From: Megasphaera lornae
GTDB taxonomy: Bacteria; Bacillota; Negativicutes; Veillonellales; Megasphaeraceae
Reading direction: 5' to 3'
Length of the DNA stretch: 64,000 bases
NCBI RefSeq assembly: GCF_000214495.1
Contig: NZ_AFIJ01000007.1
Location: 84,046 to 148,045, forward strand
Every line of letters begins with the position of its first letter. Position 1 is the first letter of the stretch. The position numbers and the translations under genes were made by a program. Shown here one piece after another: positions 9,129-18,302 of the stretch. The notes beneath the pieces are model-generated. The model made no database searches and had not been told where the DNA came from. It saw nothing but the letters and a program-made list of their open reading frames with translations.

Positions 9129-10241
9129 TTAGAATAAATTTTTGTAAATACGATACACGTCTTCGGCTTGCAACGTAACAAAATTATGTGCCATTAACCG
9201 GCCCTGATTTTCCATAACAGATTGCGTAAAGGTCTGCAAGTCCGCTTCTGTAACGCCATATTCATGTAAGGCTTTTTGCGGCAATATACGTGCCAACAAC
9301 GCATCCAATTCTTCATATACCTGCGCCGCATTACAAGATAACAACTCTGCCAAAAAGGCATTTAATACGGCAATTTCTCCGTCCTGCCGCTTTTGGAAAT
9401 AATATTTTAAAACTCCTGTAAAAATAACATAATTCGATTCTCCGTGTACCACATGATAGGCACCGCCGAAGGGATAACTCATAGCATGCACGGCGGCACA
9501 TCCGGCATTACCGAAAGCAATGCCGGCATAATTACTGGCAGTCAGGAAATCTTTCGTATAGCGAAAACGGGTATCCGCCCCCTCGGCGGCTACCGCCCGA
9601 TAAGCGCGTATAATTTTTTCTATTGCCTTATAACTGAACATCCGGGTAATTTCATTGGCATCCGGCGATAACGCGGACTCTACTGCATGTACCAACGCAT
9701 CAATAGAGCTGGTGGCAAAAACTTTATACGGCAACGTTTTTAATAATTCGGGAATCAACACCGCTTCGTCGGCATATAACGCATCTACCGCCAACCCTTT
9801 TTTCGTATGCCGTTGCAACAACGCCAACACGGAAACATTCGTCACTTCACTGCCGGTACCGCAAGTCGTAGGCACAACAATTAATTTTTTCCCTTTTTCC
9901 GGCACAATCTTGCCGTCAAATACATCCAATACGGGACGACTTGTTTTCAACGCATATAATTTAGATAAATCAATTATAGTCCCGCCACCCACTGCGATAA
10001 CGCGTTGCGGATTTCCCGGAATCGACGCAAATAAAGCTTCCGCCATTTCATCCGACGGCTCTCCCAACCCGAATTCTTCCTGATATACAACCCGGCAGGG
10101 GAGATGGAGATCCGCAAAGTACGGTTCATAAATATAGCGATTGGTGATCATTACATCATCCGCCGTCACCCTACAAGCCGCTACAAATTCCCGACATGTT
10201 TCATACATTTTAATCTTCGGTTTTACCATAAATTCTTCCAT
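9129..10241 (-). CDS. 4hbD: 4-hydroxybutyrate dehydrogenase (iron-containing alcohol dehydrogenase family)
   Basis: NAD-dependent, metal-dependent oxidoreductase that interconverts succinate semialdehyde and 4-hydroxybutyrate. About 370 aa. The nucleotide-binding AVGGGTIIDLSK is near residue 88, followed by VPTTCGTGSEVTNVSV, the metal-binding region with DALVHAVE, and H residues in AVHAMSYPFGGAYHVVHGESNY. These segments and the GLGEPSDEM motif closely recall Clostridium kluyveri 4HbD, from memory of that protein. The ATG at 10247 abuts GGAGGT with only one spare base, so the in-frame ATG at 10241 is preferred. It lies about 20 bases after ade, probably the same transcript, and ends at a strong terminator. 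Confidence 0.85.
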   Translation of the reverse strand: MEEFMVKPKIKMYETCREFVAACRVTADDVMITNRYIYEPYFADLHLPCRVVYQEEFGLGEPSDEMAEALFASIPGNPQRVIAVGGGTIIDLSKLYALKTSRPVLDVFDGKIVPEKGKKLIVVPTTCGTGSEVTNVSVLALLQRHTKKGLAVDALYADEAVLIPELLKTLPYKVFATSSIDALVHAVESALSPDANEITRMFSYKAIEKIIRAYRAVAAEGADTRFRYTKDFLTASNYAGIAFGNAGCAAVHAMSYPFGGAYHVVHGESNYVIFTGVLKYYFQKRQDGEIAVLNAFLAELLSCNAAQVYEELDALLARILPQKALHEYGVTEADLQTFTQSVMENQGRLMAHNFVTLQAEDVYRIYKNLF

Positions 10242-10265
10242 ATCCATACCTCCTGTACCTATTTT

Positions 10266-12002
10266 TTATTCCGCTTCCAAAGAAAGAAACCTGAATTTTT
10301 CTACATCAAACAGACCGGTATCCATCAACTTAATTTCCGGAATAACCGGCAGGGACATAAAACACAGGGTCATGACCATATCCACCGTATCCGGAATGCC
10401 CCATTCACGCCCAACGGCATAAAATTCTTCCATCCGTGCCGCAACCCAATCCCCGCTGTGATCACTCATCAATCCTGCGATCGGTAACGGAATGGTACAA
10501 ACAACCTGTCCGTCACAAACTGCGGTCATGCCGCCGCGACTTTTTATTAACGCACGCACTGCCGTATCCATATCCGTATTATTGGTTCCGGCGACAATAA
10601 TATTATGCGAATCATGCGCAATAGAAACTGCCACTGCGCCTTTTTTTAAACCATAGCCGCGTAATAATCCCAACCCCATATGGCCGGTGCCGCGATGGCG
10701 TTCCACAACCGCCACTTTGACAATATCTTCTTGCGGATTATAGATAAAATCGCCCTGTCCGTCGCGCTGTATCGTAGCCCTGCCTTTACGTGTAACCACA
10801 CTGCCCGGCTGAATATCAATCGTATGAACAAGCGAAGATTTCACCTGCAGGGCAAACCGTTCCGGCGATAAGTCCCCTACCTGTACGGAACTGCTCACTT
10901 CCGTATACGGTTGACGTATAACCGGCCATAAACAAGCCCCGTTTACCGCTGCTTCTTCACCGCCGATAAGCGTCTTGGCAACATGAAAATTCGCCAAGTC
11001 GTCAAATAAAACAATATCCGCCCGTTTTCCCGGGGCCAATGCGCCCCGATCATGAAATCCGTAACATTCCGCCGCATTTAACGTAGCCATAGTCAACGCC
11101 GCTTCCGGAGAAAGACCGGCAGCCACACAAAGCCGTAACGATTCATTCAAATGTCCTCGTTCCCGAATCGTACGGGGATGTAAATCGTCGGAACACAACA
11201 GAAATCTTCGCAACGTTGCCGGCGTAACGGCCTGAATTAAACGTGGCAAGTCATGACATGCCGAACCATACCGCAATAATACATACATGCCGGCAGCCAC
11301 TCTTTCTTGCGCTTCCGCCGCCGTATGACATTCATGATCCGTTTGTATCCCCGCGCCGATGTACGCTTGCAAATCCGCCCCTTGTAACCCGGGGCTGTGT
11401 CCATCTACCGGTTTACCGCTGTCGAACGCTTGGGCCAACTTTTGTAAGACATCTTTATTTCCGGCCAACACACCGGGAAAATTCATAAACTCCCCCAATC
11501 CCGATACGTTATGTTGTCGCAAAGGTCTTTCCATGTCCGCCGCCGTCAATCCCGCACCGCTGTGATCAAACGGCGTAGCCGGCACGCAGGAAGGCAACAT
11601 CCAGGCAATATGCAGCGGTGTAAGCCGTGAAGCTTGTTGCATATACTGCAACCCCGCAAGACCGCAGACATTAACAATTTCATGCGGATCCGCAACAACC
11701 GCGGTAGTGCCGTAAGGAACAACCATACGGGCAAACTCTTCCGGACTCGTATAGGAAGATTCCACATGAATATGACTGTCTATCAAACCGGGGGCCGCTA
11801 TATACGCGCCGGCATCCCATTCTTTTTTTCCTTCATAAGGGCCGCCTATACCGGCAATATACCCGTCCGCGCCGACAATATCGCCACGACAAATGGTTTG
11901 TGTATATACATTGACAAATCGACAATTTTTTAATACCCAGTCTCCGGGAATTTCTCCCCGTCCTACGGAAATTCGCTTTTGCAGTTTCTCTACATATGAC
12001 AA
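10266..12002 (-). CDS. ade: Adenine deaminase
   Basis: Amidohydrolase that converts adenine to hypoxanthine and ammonia in purine salvage. About 578 aa, the usual size of the Ade family. The N-terminal metal-site motif is PGLIDSHIHVESSY, then VADPHEIVNV, GHSPGLQG, DHECHTAAEA, and CSDDLHPRTI; the C-terminal domain has HRGTGHMGLGLL and SIAHDSHNIIVAGTNN. No ATG fits: the in-frame TTG at 12000-12002 stands eight bases after a perfect AGGAGGT and gives a normal N-terminus, so a TTG start is proposed. Forms a two-gene unit with 4hbD. Confidence 0.92.
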   Translation of the reverse strand: MSYVEKLQKRISVGRGEIPGDWVLKNCRFVNVYTQTICRGDIVGADGYIAGIGGPYEGKKEWDAGAYIAAPGLIDSHIHVESSYTSPEEFARMVVPYGTTAVVADPHEIVNVCGLAGLQYMQQASRLTPLHIAWMLPSCVPATPFDHSGAGLTAADMERPLRQHNVSGLGEFMNFPGVLAGNKDVLQKLAQAFDSGKPVDGHSPGLQGADLQAYIGAGIQTDHECHTAAEAQERVAAGMYVLLRYGSACHDLPRLIQAVTPATLRRFLLCSDDLHPRTIRERGHLNESLRLCVAAGLSPEAALTMATLNAAECYGFHDRGALAPGKRADIVLFDDLANFHVAKTLIGGEEAAVNGACLWPVIRQPYTEVSSSVQVGDLSPERFALQVKSSLVHTIDIQPGSVVTRKGRATIQRDGQGDFIYNPQEDIVKVAVVERHRGTGHMGLGLLRGYGLKKGAVAVSIAHDSHNIIVAGTNNTDMDTAVRALIKSRGGMTAVCDGQVVCTIPLPIAGLMSDHSGDWVAARMEEFYAVGREWGIPDTVDMVMTLCFMSLPVIPEIKLMDTGLFDVEKFRFLSLEAE

Positions 12003-12044
12003 AGGCGTTCTACCTCCTGTATTCTTTACCCTACTGTCGCTACT

Positions 12045-12071
12045 ATTGTACCATAAATAAAAAGAGTACAA
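12045..12071 (-). promoter_or_regulatory. Possible promoter of ade-4hbD
   Basis: On the minus strand TACAAT (12045-12050) lies 15 bases after TTGTAC (12066-12071), a short spacing that makes this only a tentative call. It lies about 45 bases before the proposed TTG start. Confidence 0.3.
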
Positions 12072-12093
12072 AATAAAAATCGGCGCCGCGTAT

Positions 12094-12140
12094 AAAAAGA
12101 TACCCCCGCATCCGAGTCGCTTACGACCCGGATGCGGGGG
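12094..12140 (-). terminator. Rho-independent terminator after htpX
   Basis: GC-rich hairpin with a 12-base stem (CCCCCGCATCCG paired with CGGATGCGGGGG) followed on the minus strand by TATCTTTTT. It lies about 30 bases downstream of the htpX stop. Confidence 0.85.
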
Positions 12141-12168
12141 ATACCGATATACGATATAAAGGTTTCGC

Positions 12169-13020
12169 TTATCCGTGCAATTCTCTATCTAACGCTTCCA
12201 ATCGGGCAATTCGTTTTTCCGTAGGCGGATGCGTACTGAATAAACTCATTAACCCGCCGCGGATCCCGGCAAAGGGATTGATAATACATAAATGTGCCGT
12301 TGCTTTAGAGGCTCCGGGCATAACCCTATAATGAGCATAATTGTCTATTTTGGCCAAAGCTCGTGCCAACGCCAACGGATCATCGCATAACCGCCCGCCT
12401 TCGTCATCCGCCATATATTCCCGCGTCCGTGAAATCGCCATTTGGATTAAGGCCGCAGCTAAAGGTGCAATGATAATTGTCGCCAGTAATGCCAAGGGAT
12501 TACCGCCGTCATCCTCATCACCGCGCCCGAAAATAGCCGCCCATTGCGCAATATTGGCAAGCATTGTAATAACACCGGCAAAACAAGCGACCACCGTGCT
12601 GATGAGAATATCCCGATGCAACACATGCGACATTTCATGGGCCAGTACGCCGCGCATTTCCTCTTCATCCAACATATCCATAATCCCGGCGGTAGCGGCG
12701 ACGGCGGCATGAGAAGGACTTCTTCCCGTCGCAAAAGCATTCGGCACCTCCGTCGGAATAATATATACCCGCGGCATCGGCAATTCGGCACGTTCGGCCA
12801 ATTCCGCCACCAACCGATACAGGCGATGATTTTCATCCACTTCTTGGGCACGATACATTTTCAAAACTACAGAATCGCTGAACCAATACGAAAAAAAATT
12901 CATACCGATCGCAATCAACAGCATCAGATACATCCCCTGCCGTCCTCCGAAAACGCTGCCGATAGCCATCATAATACAGGCCAAGAGAGTCATTAAAGCG
13001 GCTGTCTTTACACTGTTCAT
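12169..13020 (-). CDS. htpX: Membrane zinc metalloprotease HtpX
   Basis: M48-family inner-membrane protease that degrades misfolded membrane proteins. About 283 aa. Two N-terminal membrane segments (about residues 8-25 and 30-48) precede the zinc motif HEMSH (in LAHEMSHVLH), with two more hydrophobic segments after it and the third ligand region SRTREYMADDEG. The C-terminal STHPPTEKRIARL is typical. The longer reading begins 27 bases upstream; the ATG at 13020 has AGAGGAA seven bases before it. Driven by its own near-consensus promoter and closed by a strong terminator, so monocistronic. Confidence 0.93.
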   Translation of the reverse strand: MNSVKTAALMTLLACIMMAIGSVFGGRQGMYLMLLIAIGMNFFSYWFSDSVVLKMYRAQEVDENHRLYRLVAELAERAELPMPRVYIIPTEVPNAFATGRSPSHAAVAATAGIMDMLDEEEMRGVLAHEMSHVLHRDILISTVVACFAGVITMLANIAQWAAIFGRGDEDDGGNPLALLATIIIAPLAAALIQMAISRTREYMADDEGGRLCDDPLALARALAKIDNYAHYRVMPGASKATAHLCIINPFAGIRGGLMSLFSTHPPTEKRIARLEALDRELHG

Positions 13021-13075
13021 AAGATTCCTCTTCTTTCTTGAAATCAAAAGTCAAAAAGTAAAATTTTATACTTTT

Positions 13076-13104
13076 ATTATACGCAATCCACTTATTCCTG
13101 TCAA
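13076..13104 (-). promoter_or_regulatory. Consensus sigma-70-type promoter of htpX
   Basis: Minus strand TTGACA (13099-13104), 17-base spacer, TATAAT (13076-13081): a perfect consensus match, 55 bases before the htpX start. It abuts the stop of the upstream gene at 13115. Confidence 0.85.
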
Positions 13105-13114
13105 TGCGCAACCT

Positions 13115-13654
13115 CTATTGCTTCAATTCCTTATTGTTATATCTCCGTAGAATAACGGTATATAAGCCGCTTTCATCTTTTGTTCGGGAAATAGTGACCG
13201 TTACCTCTCCGGCAACCCACGTCACGGTACTGTCTGTTTGCTTAACCGGATAGCCGTCCATATTCGCATATAGCGTTGATACCAATCGCGTATACGTAGT
13301 CTTTGCCGTTTTTTTATCATTTGTCTTAAAGTAATTTTCAAATGCCAAGACACGTCCCTGCGTGCTCCCGTCGGCAGCTTGTACCCGTACTCCCTCCACA
13401 ATGGTTACACCATTACGGGTAACCCTGCGTTCCGCCCGAGATTCCTGCGCGGACAGACGCTGCATGACCCAATCGGGAAGAACCGAAAAATTTAACGAAA
13501 AATCTTTTTGCGGCATACCTAAATACAACGTTTCATACGCTGTAAGAGGATGTTCCGCCACTTCATCAATAGACACTTTGTAATCAAAAGCGCCTGCCGA
13601 CCCGACTGTACAAACAGCCGCCGCGACAGCACAGATAAAGGATTGCCACTTCAT
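13115..13654 (-). CDS. Small secreted protein of unknown function
   Basis: 179-residue protein I do not recognise. It begins with a clear signal peptide (MKWQSF, then a hydrophobic Ala/Val-rich stretch ending near SAGAF), so it is probably periplasmic. The mature part is about 155 residues, rich in Thr/Val/Arg, with no cysteine-rich or enzyme motif visible. The longer reading from 13792 runs into the upstream protease gene; the ATG at 13654 has AGGAGA at good spacing and only 11 bases separate the genes. Co-transcription with the site-2 protease hints at an envelope role, which is inference from position only. Confidence 0.75.
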   Translation of the reverse strand: MKWQSFICAVAAAVCTVGSAGAFDYKVSIDEVAEHPLTAYETLYLGMPQKDFSLNFSVLPDWVMQRLSAQESRAERRVTRNGVTIVEGVRVQAADGSTQGRVLAFENYFKTNDKKTAKTTYTRLVSTLYANMDGYPVKQTDSTVTWVAGEVTVTISRTKDESGLYTVILRRYNNKELKQ

Positions 13655-13665
13655 CGTATCTTCTC

Positions 13666-14292
13666 CTATAATAAAGGACTCAATATAAACATATATGCGG
13701 TTAACACCAATTGTTGCAGCGGCAACAACACATACGTCACTACAGGCGTTGCTAAAAAAATAATTAAAATAATAAAAGAATACCGTTCCCATGCCGCCAA
13801 ACGATATTGCCAGCGCAACGGCAATATGGCGGTCACCACGCGCGAACCGTCCAAAGGAGGTAACGGAATAAGGTTAAACACGGCAAAATTTATATTGTAT
13901 AACACAATCATCTGTAATACCCTATGTACTTGTGTAGTAGTAAACAAATCATAAGTTATAAAAAAAATTTCCGCCACAAGAAAAAGAAATGCCGTAAACA
14001 AATTGGCCGCAGGGCCGGCCAAAGCCACGCTAATTTCCCCTTGTCGCCAATGCCGAAAATTGCCGGACTGAATAGGCACCGGTTTGGCCCAACCGAACTG
14101 CACAGTCAACAGCAAAATCGTACCGATCGGATCCAAGTGAGAAAAAGGATTTAACGTCAATCTTCCCGCCAACTGCGGCGTCCGATCTCCCATTTTAACA
14201 GCAACCAGGGCATGCGCATACTCATGAACGGCCATCGCCAATAACAGGCCGGGAATCCCCGCAACCAAGGTAATAAAATCCCAATGAAACAT
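13666..14292 (-). CDS. Site-2 protease family (M50) intramembrane metalloprotease
   Basis: Inner-membrane zinc protease of the rhomboid-like S2P subclass (YwhC/FtsH-independent M50B group), 208 aa. The zinc motif HEYAH is at about residues 23-27 inside the first membrane segment, followed by LTLNPFSHLDPIGT, GPAANL, and the third ligand in LIPLPPLDGSRVV. Five or so hydrophobic segments cover most of the protein, and no PDZ domain is present. The start at 14292 follows AGGGAGGA. A promoter with TTGACT and TACTAT lies just upstream. The substrate is unknown; small M50 proteins of this type are widespread in Firmicutes. Confidence 0.88.
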   Translation of the reverse strand: MFHWDFITLVAGIPGLLLAMAVHEYAHALVAVKMGDRTPQLAGRLTLNPFSHLDPIGTILLLTVQFGWAKPVPIQSGNFRHWRQGEISVALAGPAANLFTAFLFLVAEIFFITYDLFTTTQVHRVLQMIVLYNINFAVFNLIPLPPLDGSRVVTAILPLRWQYRLAAWERYSFIILIIFLATPVVTYVLLPLQQLVLTAYMFILSPLL

Positions 14293-14323
14293 GTACTGTC
14301 CTCCCTATGATTCATATAATTAG

Positions 14324-14352
14324 ATAGTAATATAGGCCTATAAAAAAGTCAA
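14324..14352 (-). promoter_or_regulatory. Promoter of the site-2 protease operon
   Basis: Minus strand TTGACT (14347-14352), 17-base spacer, TACTAT (14324-14329), about 30 bases before the start codon. Confidence 0.7.
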
Positions 14353-14368
14353 TGCACGGCACATCCGC

Positions 14369-14400
14369 AAAAGGACCGAAGCCTTCGCTTCAGTCCTTTT
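14369..14400 (-). terminator. Terminator of the gluconate operon
   Basis: Hairpin with arms AAAGGAC..GAAG and CTTC..GTCCTTT. The end of the rpiR-family gene lies inside the hairpin, and TTTT follows on the minus strand. Confidence 0.75.
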
Positions 14401-15262
14401 CGTCGGAATGTATTCTTTTTTTACGTATTTCACGTCGCATTTTTTTCATATTTTTTTGAAAAATTTCCGATCGGGTCATGGCCAATCGCGTGTACAAAAG
14501 ATCCCCTAAGGCCATATGAATTAATCGCGAAGCACCGGCTTCAGACGAATATTTTACTTCCCGCCCCATGCCGCAAAGACACACATCCGCCAAAGCCGCC
14601 AACGGTGATCGGGAATGACCGGTAATCGCAATAACGGCTGCCCCATTTTTTTTAGCAGTCTGTACGGAATGAAGCAATTCTGCCGATGCGCCGCTGTGTG
14701 ATACGGCAATAACCGCATCACCGGGCTGCAGCAAGGCCGCCGCCGTAACTTGCATATGCGCATCACTATACGCTTGAATCCAAAGTCCCAAGCGCATGTA
14801 TCGCGTCGCAATATCCCGACATACAGTAGCCGAATTGCCGAATCCGTACACTTCCACCCGCCCGGCTGCGGACAAAATGGAAACCGCCCGATCCACGGCC
14901 GCCGGAACAATTAATCCGGCCGTATCCTGCAATCCTTCTGTCAGATTTTTAAAAATCTTCCACATGACCGTATACGTAGAATCGTCACCGTGTATATCAT
15001 GATACGTATCGTGCGCTGCCGTAGAAAGCCCGGCCGCAACCTGTAATTTCACCTCTTGTAAACCGGTACAACCCACTTTTTTACAAAACCGCGATACCGT
15101 AATTTCCGAGCTGTCCGTTTGTCCGGCAATATCGGCAATGGTTTGCTCCATTACCGTTTCCGCATGGGCTGCAATATAGTCGGCAATGCGCCGTTCCGAT
15201 TTGGTCAACTCCCCGTATACACTGCGTAAAAAAGGAAATTTTTGCATACCTTCCCACGTCAT
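14390..15262 (-). CDS. MurR/RpiR-family transcriptional regulator (likely gluconate operon regulator)
   Basis: About 290 aa. N-terminal RpiR helix-turn-helix domain (LTKSERRIADYIAAH...TIADIAGQTDSSEITVSRFCKKVG), then a SIS sugar-phosphate-binding domain (about 110-260) with YGFGNSA, SHSGASAEL and AITGHSRSPLA motifs. Such regulators sense phosphosugars; its position as third gene of gntK-gnd-rpiR suggests 6-phosphogluconate or gluconate sensing, similar to GntR-type control by another family. A GTG at 15271 overlaps the AAGGAG site, so the ATG at 15262 (eight bases after it) is the better start. Whether it activates or represses cannot be seen. Confidence 0.88.
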   Translation of the reverse strand: MTWEGMQKFPFLRSVYGELTKSERRIADYIAAHAETVMEQTIADIAGQTDSSEITVSRFCKKVGCTGLQEVKLQVAAGLSTAAHDTYHDIHGDDSTYTVMWKIFKNLTEGLQDTAGLIVPAAVDRAVSILSAAGRVEVYGFGNSATVCRDIATRYMRLGLWIQAYSDAHMQVTAAALLQPGDAVIAVSHSGASAELLHSVQTAKKNGAAVIAITGHSRSPLAALADVCLCGMGREVKYSSEAGASRLIHMALGDLLYTRLAMTRSEIFQKNMKKMRREIRKKRIHSDEKD

Positions 15263-15288
15263 TACCGTCACTCCTTATGCCTTACGGA

Positions 15289-16698
15289 TTATCTTTTATA
15301 ATGCTCCCGCCATACATGATGGAAATTGCCTTCTTTATCTGTTCGACGAAACGTATGGGCGCCAAAATAGTCCCGCAACCCTTGAATCAAATTGGCACCG
15401 ACACAAGGACCGGCATACGCATCCAAATACGTCAATGCCCCGGCCATAGCCGGTACGGGAATGCCCGCCGCCAGCCCCAAGGCCGCCACTTGACGCAAAC
15501 TATGTTCGCCTTCTTTTATTTTACCTGTAAAGAAGGGATGAAACAAGAGATTTTCAACTTGCGCATCTTCCGCATACGCCGTACTGATAGTATCTAAAAA
15601 CTTCGCTTGTATAATGCAGCCGGCACGAAAGATTTCCGCAATACGTCGATAGTCCAATTGCCACCCGTACGTCTGTGACGCTTTTTGATATAAGGCGAAT
15701 CCCTGCGCATAGGCTACTATTTTTGCCGTATATAAGCTCTTACGAACCGCTTCTACAAAATCGGCGGCTTTCACCTGTCCCCGTTCCGGTCGGGGAAACA
15801 CAATCTGTGCCCGCCGCCGTCCGGCAACTTGGGAAAGCACACGCGCGTTGCAGGCGGCGATGATCAACGATACATCCACGCCTTCCGCCAACGCTTCTAT
15901 GCCGGTCCAGCGCCCGGTTCCTTTTTGTTCCGCCCGATCCGCAATCATGGACAACACGGAACCGCCGTCTTCCGTTTCCGCCAAGACATCGGCAGTAATA
16001 CCGATTAAATAACTGTGCAATTCGCCCGTATTCCAATCATGAAAAATATCGGCCAATTCCGCATGCGTATAGCCGCCCATTTCTTTTAACAGTAAATAGG
16101 CTTCCGCAATTAATTGCATATCGGCATATTCAATACCGTTATGTACCATTTTCACAAAGTGCCCGGCGCCATCCGGTCCCACATGTGCGCAGCACGGCTT
16201 GTCATCGTCGGCTTTAGCCGCTACCGCTTCATAAATATGACGGATTTTTTCATACGCCGTCGACTCGCCGCCGACCATAACGGCAGGACCGCGTCTGGCA
16301 CCGGTTTCGCCGCCGGAAATCCCCATACCGACAAAAAACACCCCTTTTTCTCGGCACACTTGAGTACGACGTTGCGTATCTTTAAAAAATGAATTTCCTC
16401 CGTCAATAATAATATCGCCCGCGTCCGTCAAAGGCAGGATTCGCGCTATCATTTGATCTACCGGCTCACCGGCCACGATCATGAGCATGATTTTGCGCGG
16501 TTTTTCCAAAGATGCAATAAATTGCTGCAAGTCATAATAGGGAATAATATTCGCATGCGCATGGTCACGAACAAAATTTTCCGTCGAACGCGGCGTATGA
16601 TTATATACGGAAACCGTATAGGCATGATCCGCTATATTCAATGCTAAATTACTGCCCATAACTCCCATGCCTATAATCCCTATATTTTGTACTCCCAT
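15289..16698 (-). CDS. gnd: 6-phosphogluconate dehydrogenase, decarboxylating
   Basis: Oxidises 6-phosphogluconate to ribulose 5-phosphate with release of CO2, in the oxidative pentose phosphate pathway. 469 aa, the full-length (GndA-type) size. Rossmann fingerprint GIIGMGVMGSNLALNIA (about residues 7-23) with NHTPRS after the second strand, which favours NADP. Catalytic signature GGETGARRGPAVMVGG and KMVHNGIEYADMQLIAE; the C-terminal helical domain has EGEHSLRQV and LIQGLRDYFGAHTF. AGGAGGA precedes the start. With gntK it forms a complete route from gluconate to pentose phosphate. Confidence 0.96.
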   Translation of the reverse strand: MGVQNIGIIGMGVMGSNLALNIADHAYTVSVYNHTPRSTENFVRDHAHANIIPYYDLQQFIASLEKPRKIMLMIVAGEPVDQMIARILPLTDAGDIIIDGGNSFFKDTQRRTQVCREKGVFFVGMGISGGETGARRGPAVMVGGESTAYEKIRHIYEAVAAKADDDKPCCAHVGPDGAGHFVKMVHNGIEYADMQLIAEAYLLLKEMGGYTHAELADIFHDWNTGELHSYLIGITADVLAETEDGGSVLSMIADRAEQKGTGRWTGIEALAEGVDVSLIIAACNARVLSQVAGRRRAQIVFPRPERGQVKAADFVEAVRKSLYTAKIVAYAQGFALYQKASQTYGWQLDYRRIAEIFRAGCIIQAKFLDTISTAYAEDAQVENLLFHPFFTGKIKEGEHSLRQVAALGLAAGIPVPAMAGALTYLDAYAGPCVGANLIQGLRDYFGAHTFRRTDKEGNFHHVWREHYKR

Positions 16699-16720
16699 AA
16701 TATATCCTCCTGTATGTAGC

Positions 16721-18268
16721 TTAATGTTTATTTTGATAAGCGGTTATAACGGCAAATTCTTCTTGTAAATGTGCGTATAAATGTTCAAAAATTTGATATA
16801 ATTCCTTATACGTCGGAACTGTATCCGCCTGCGGCCTGTACACTCGTTTCGGATGAACCAAATGCGCCGTATCCGCAATGCTCTGTAACGTACCGTCCGA
16901 AATAAACCCTAGTACGGCCGCTCCGAATGCGGCGCCTTCACTATTGTCCGGCAACGTAATCGGTTCATTCAATATATCCGCCAACATTTGCAACCATACA
17001 TTGGACTTCGTAAAACTGCCGCTCACACGAATATCCCGAATCGGTCCGAATTCCCGCAACGCCGCCATAATACTGTTCAAACTATAACAAATTCCTTCCA
17101 TAACGGCACGAATCATATGCGAACGACTGTGATTTAAAGAAAGGCCGAAAAACATACCGCGCAGTTCCGAGTTCCAATACGGTGCCCGTTCACCCGTAAA
17201 ACAAGGCAAACAAATCAGACCGCCGGCACCGGGACCGACATGTTCGGCTTTCATGGTCATCAAATCATACGGATCAATATCCAAACTTTCCAAGGCACTG
17301 CCGCCGTAATGACAAATCTTATCCCGCAACCACCGTAGAATCATACCGCCATTGTTGATGGCGCCGCCGGCAACCCACATGTCATCAACCAGATTATAGC
17401 ACCATGTCCGCATTTGTGCGTCTACCCGCGGTTGCGCCGTCAACATCCGTAAGGCGCCGCTGGTACCGATGGTACCGCTCAACTGTCCCGGCTGTACGGC
17501 GCCTATGCCCACATTGACCAAAACCCCGTCCGTAGCGCCGATAACTACCGGCGTACCGCTCGGCAACCCCAGCGCGACCGCCGCTTTTTCATGCAGCCGA
17601 CTCCGATACGTAGTGGCTACCACCGGCGGCATATGCGCTTCGGTAAGCCCTGCATAGCGTAAAATTTCTTCATCCCATTGCAAAGTATGTGCGTTATACA
17701 GACCGCTCGTGCTGGCAGTGGATTTATCTACCGCCCATTCGCCGGTCATTTGATAAAAAATATAATCTTTTAACGACCCGACATAGCACATTTGTTTAAA
17801 TACTTCCGGCTGATTGCGACGCAACCAAATCACCTTGGCCAACGGATAACATGCATGTACGGGGCAACCGGTCCGTTCATAAAACGCCCGAACCGAAGAC
17901 GCATCCCGCTTCATCTCCCGTACAACGGAGGCGCTCCGACTATCCGCCCAGGTCTGCATATCCATTAACGGTTCTTTCGCCGCATTCAAACCGGCAAAAC
18001 TGTGCATCGCCGTACTGAGCACCAAGCCGCAAATTATTTTATTTTTATAACGCAATTCTTGCGCTGTATGATGAACTACTTCTACCACCGCATCATATAT
18101 TTGTAAAGGACTTTCTTCCACCCAATCCGGACGCGGTGTCAACAAGGGATAAAAAGCTTCCGACGCACATACTTTTGTACCTTCCGCCGTATACGCAATA
18201 GCGCGAACACCGGTAGTGCCCACATCCACACCGATCCAAACACGTGTACTTAGGGTCTGTCTATTCAT
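16721..18268 (-). CDS. gntK: Gluconokinase (FGGY family carbohydrate kinase)
   Basis: Phosphorylates D-gluconate to 6-phosphogluconate. 515 aa, FGGY kinase fold: N-terminal ATP-binding WIGVDVGTTGVRAIAY, substrate region TWADSRS, TGCPVHACYPLAKVIW and SLKDYIFYQMTG; second half with GATDGVLVNVG, GTIGTSGALR, the FGGY signature region GSFTKSNVWLQMLADIL and the C-terminal GAAFGAAVLG. Adjacency to gnd makes gluconate the likely substrate over xylulose or glycerol. No gluconate permease (gntP) is linked here. It leads the operon, behind a good promoter 40 bases upstream. Confidence 0.9.
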   Translation of the reverse strand: MNRQTLSTRVWIGVDVGTTGVRAIAYTAEGTKVCASEAFYPLLTPRPDWVEESPLQIYDAVVEVVHHTAQELRYKNKIICGLVLSTAMHSFAGLNAAKEPLMDMQTWADSRSASVVREMKRDASSVRAFYERTGCPVHACYPLAKVIWLRRNQPEVFKQMCYVGSLKDYIFYQMTGEWAVDKSTASTSGLYNAHTLQWDEEILRYAGLTEAHMPPVVATTYRSRLHEKAAVALGLPSGTPVVIGATDGVLVNVGIGAVQPGQLSGTIGTSGALRMLTAQPRVDAQMRTWCYNLVDDMWVAGGAINNGGMILRWLRDKICHYGGSALESLDIDPYDLMTMKAEHVGPGAGGLICLPCFTGERAPYWNSELRGMFFGLSLNHSRSHMIRAVMEGICYSLNSIMAALREFGPIRDIRVSGSFTKSNVWLQMLADILNEPITLPDNSEGAAFGAAVLGFISDGTLQSIADTAHLVHPKRVYRPQADTVPTYKELYQIFEHLYAHLQEEFAVITAYQNKH

Positions 18269-18302
18269 AAGTCTCCATCCTTTCCGCCATGTTCATGCTT
18301 GT

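Noticed and set aside
8904-9181. Two short ORFs between recJ and 4hbD
   Set aside because: They cover the terminator hairpin of 4hbD and lack start signals; no family features.
10242-10247. ATG at 10247 as the 4hbD start
   Set aside because: It nearly touches the GGAGGT site; the in-frame ATG at 10241 has proper spacing.
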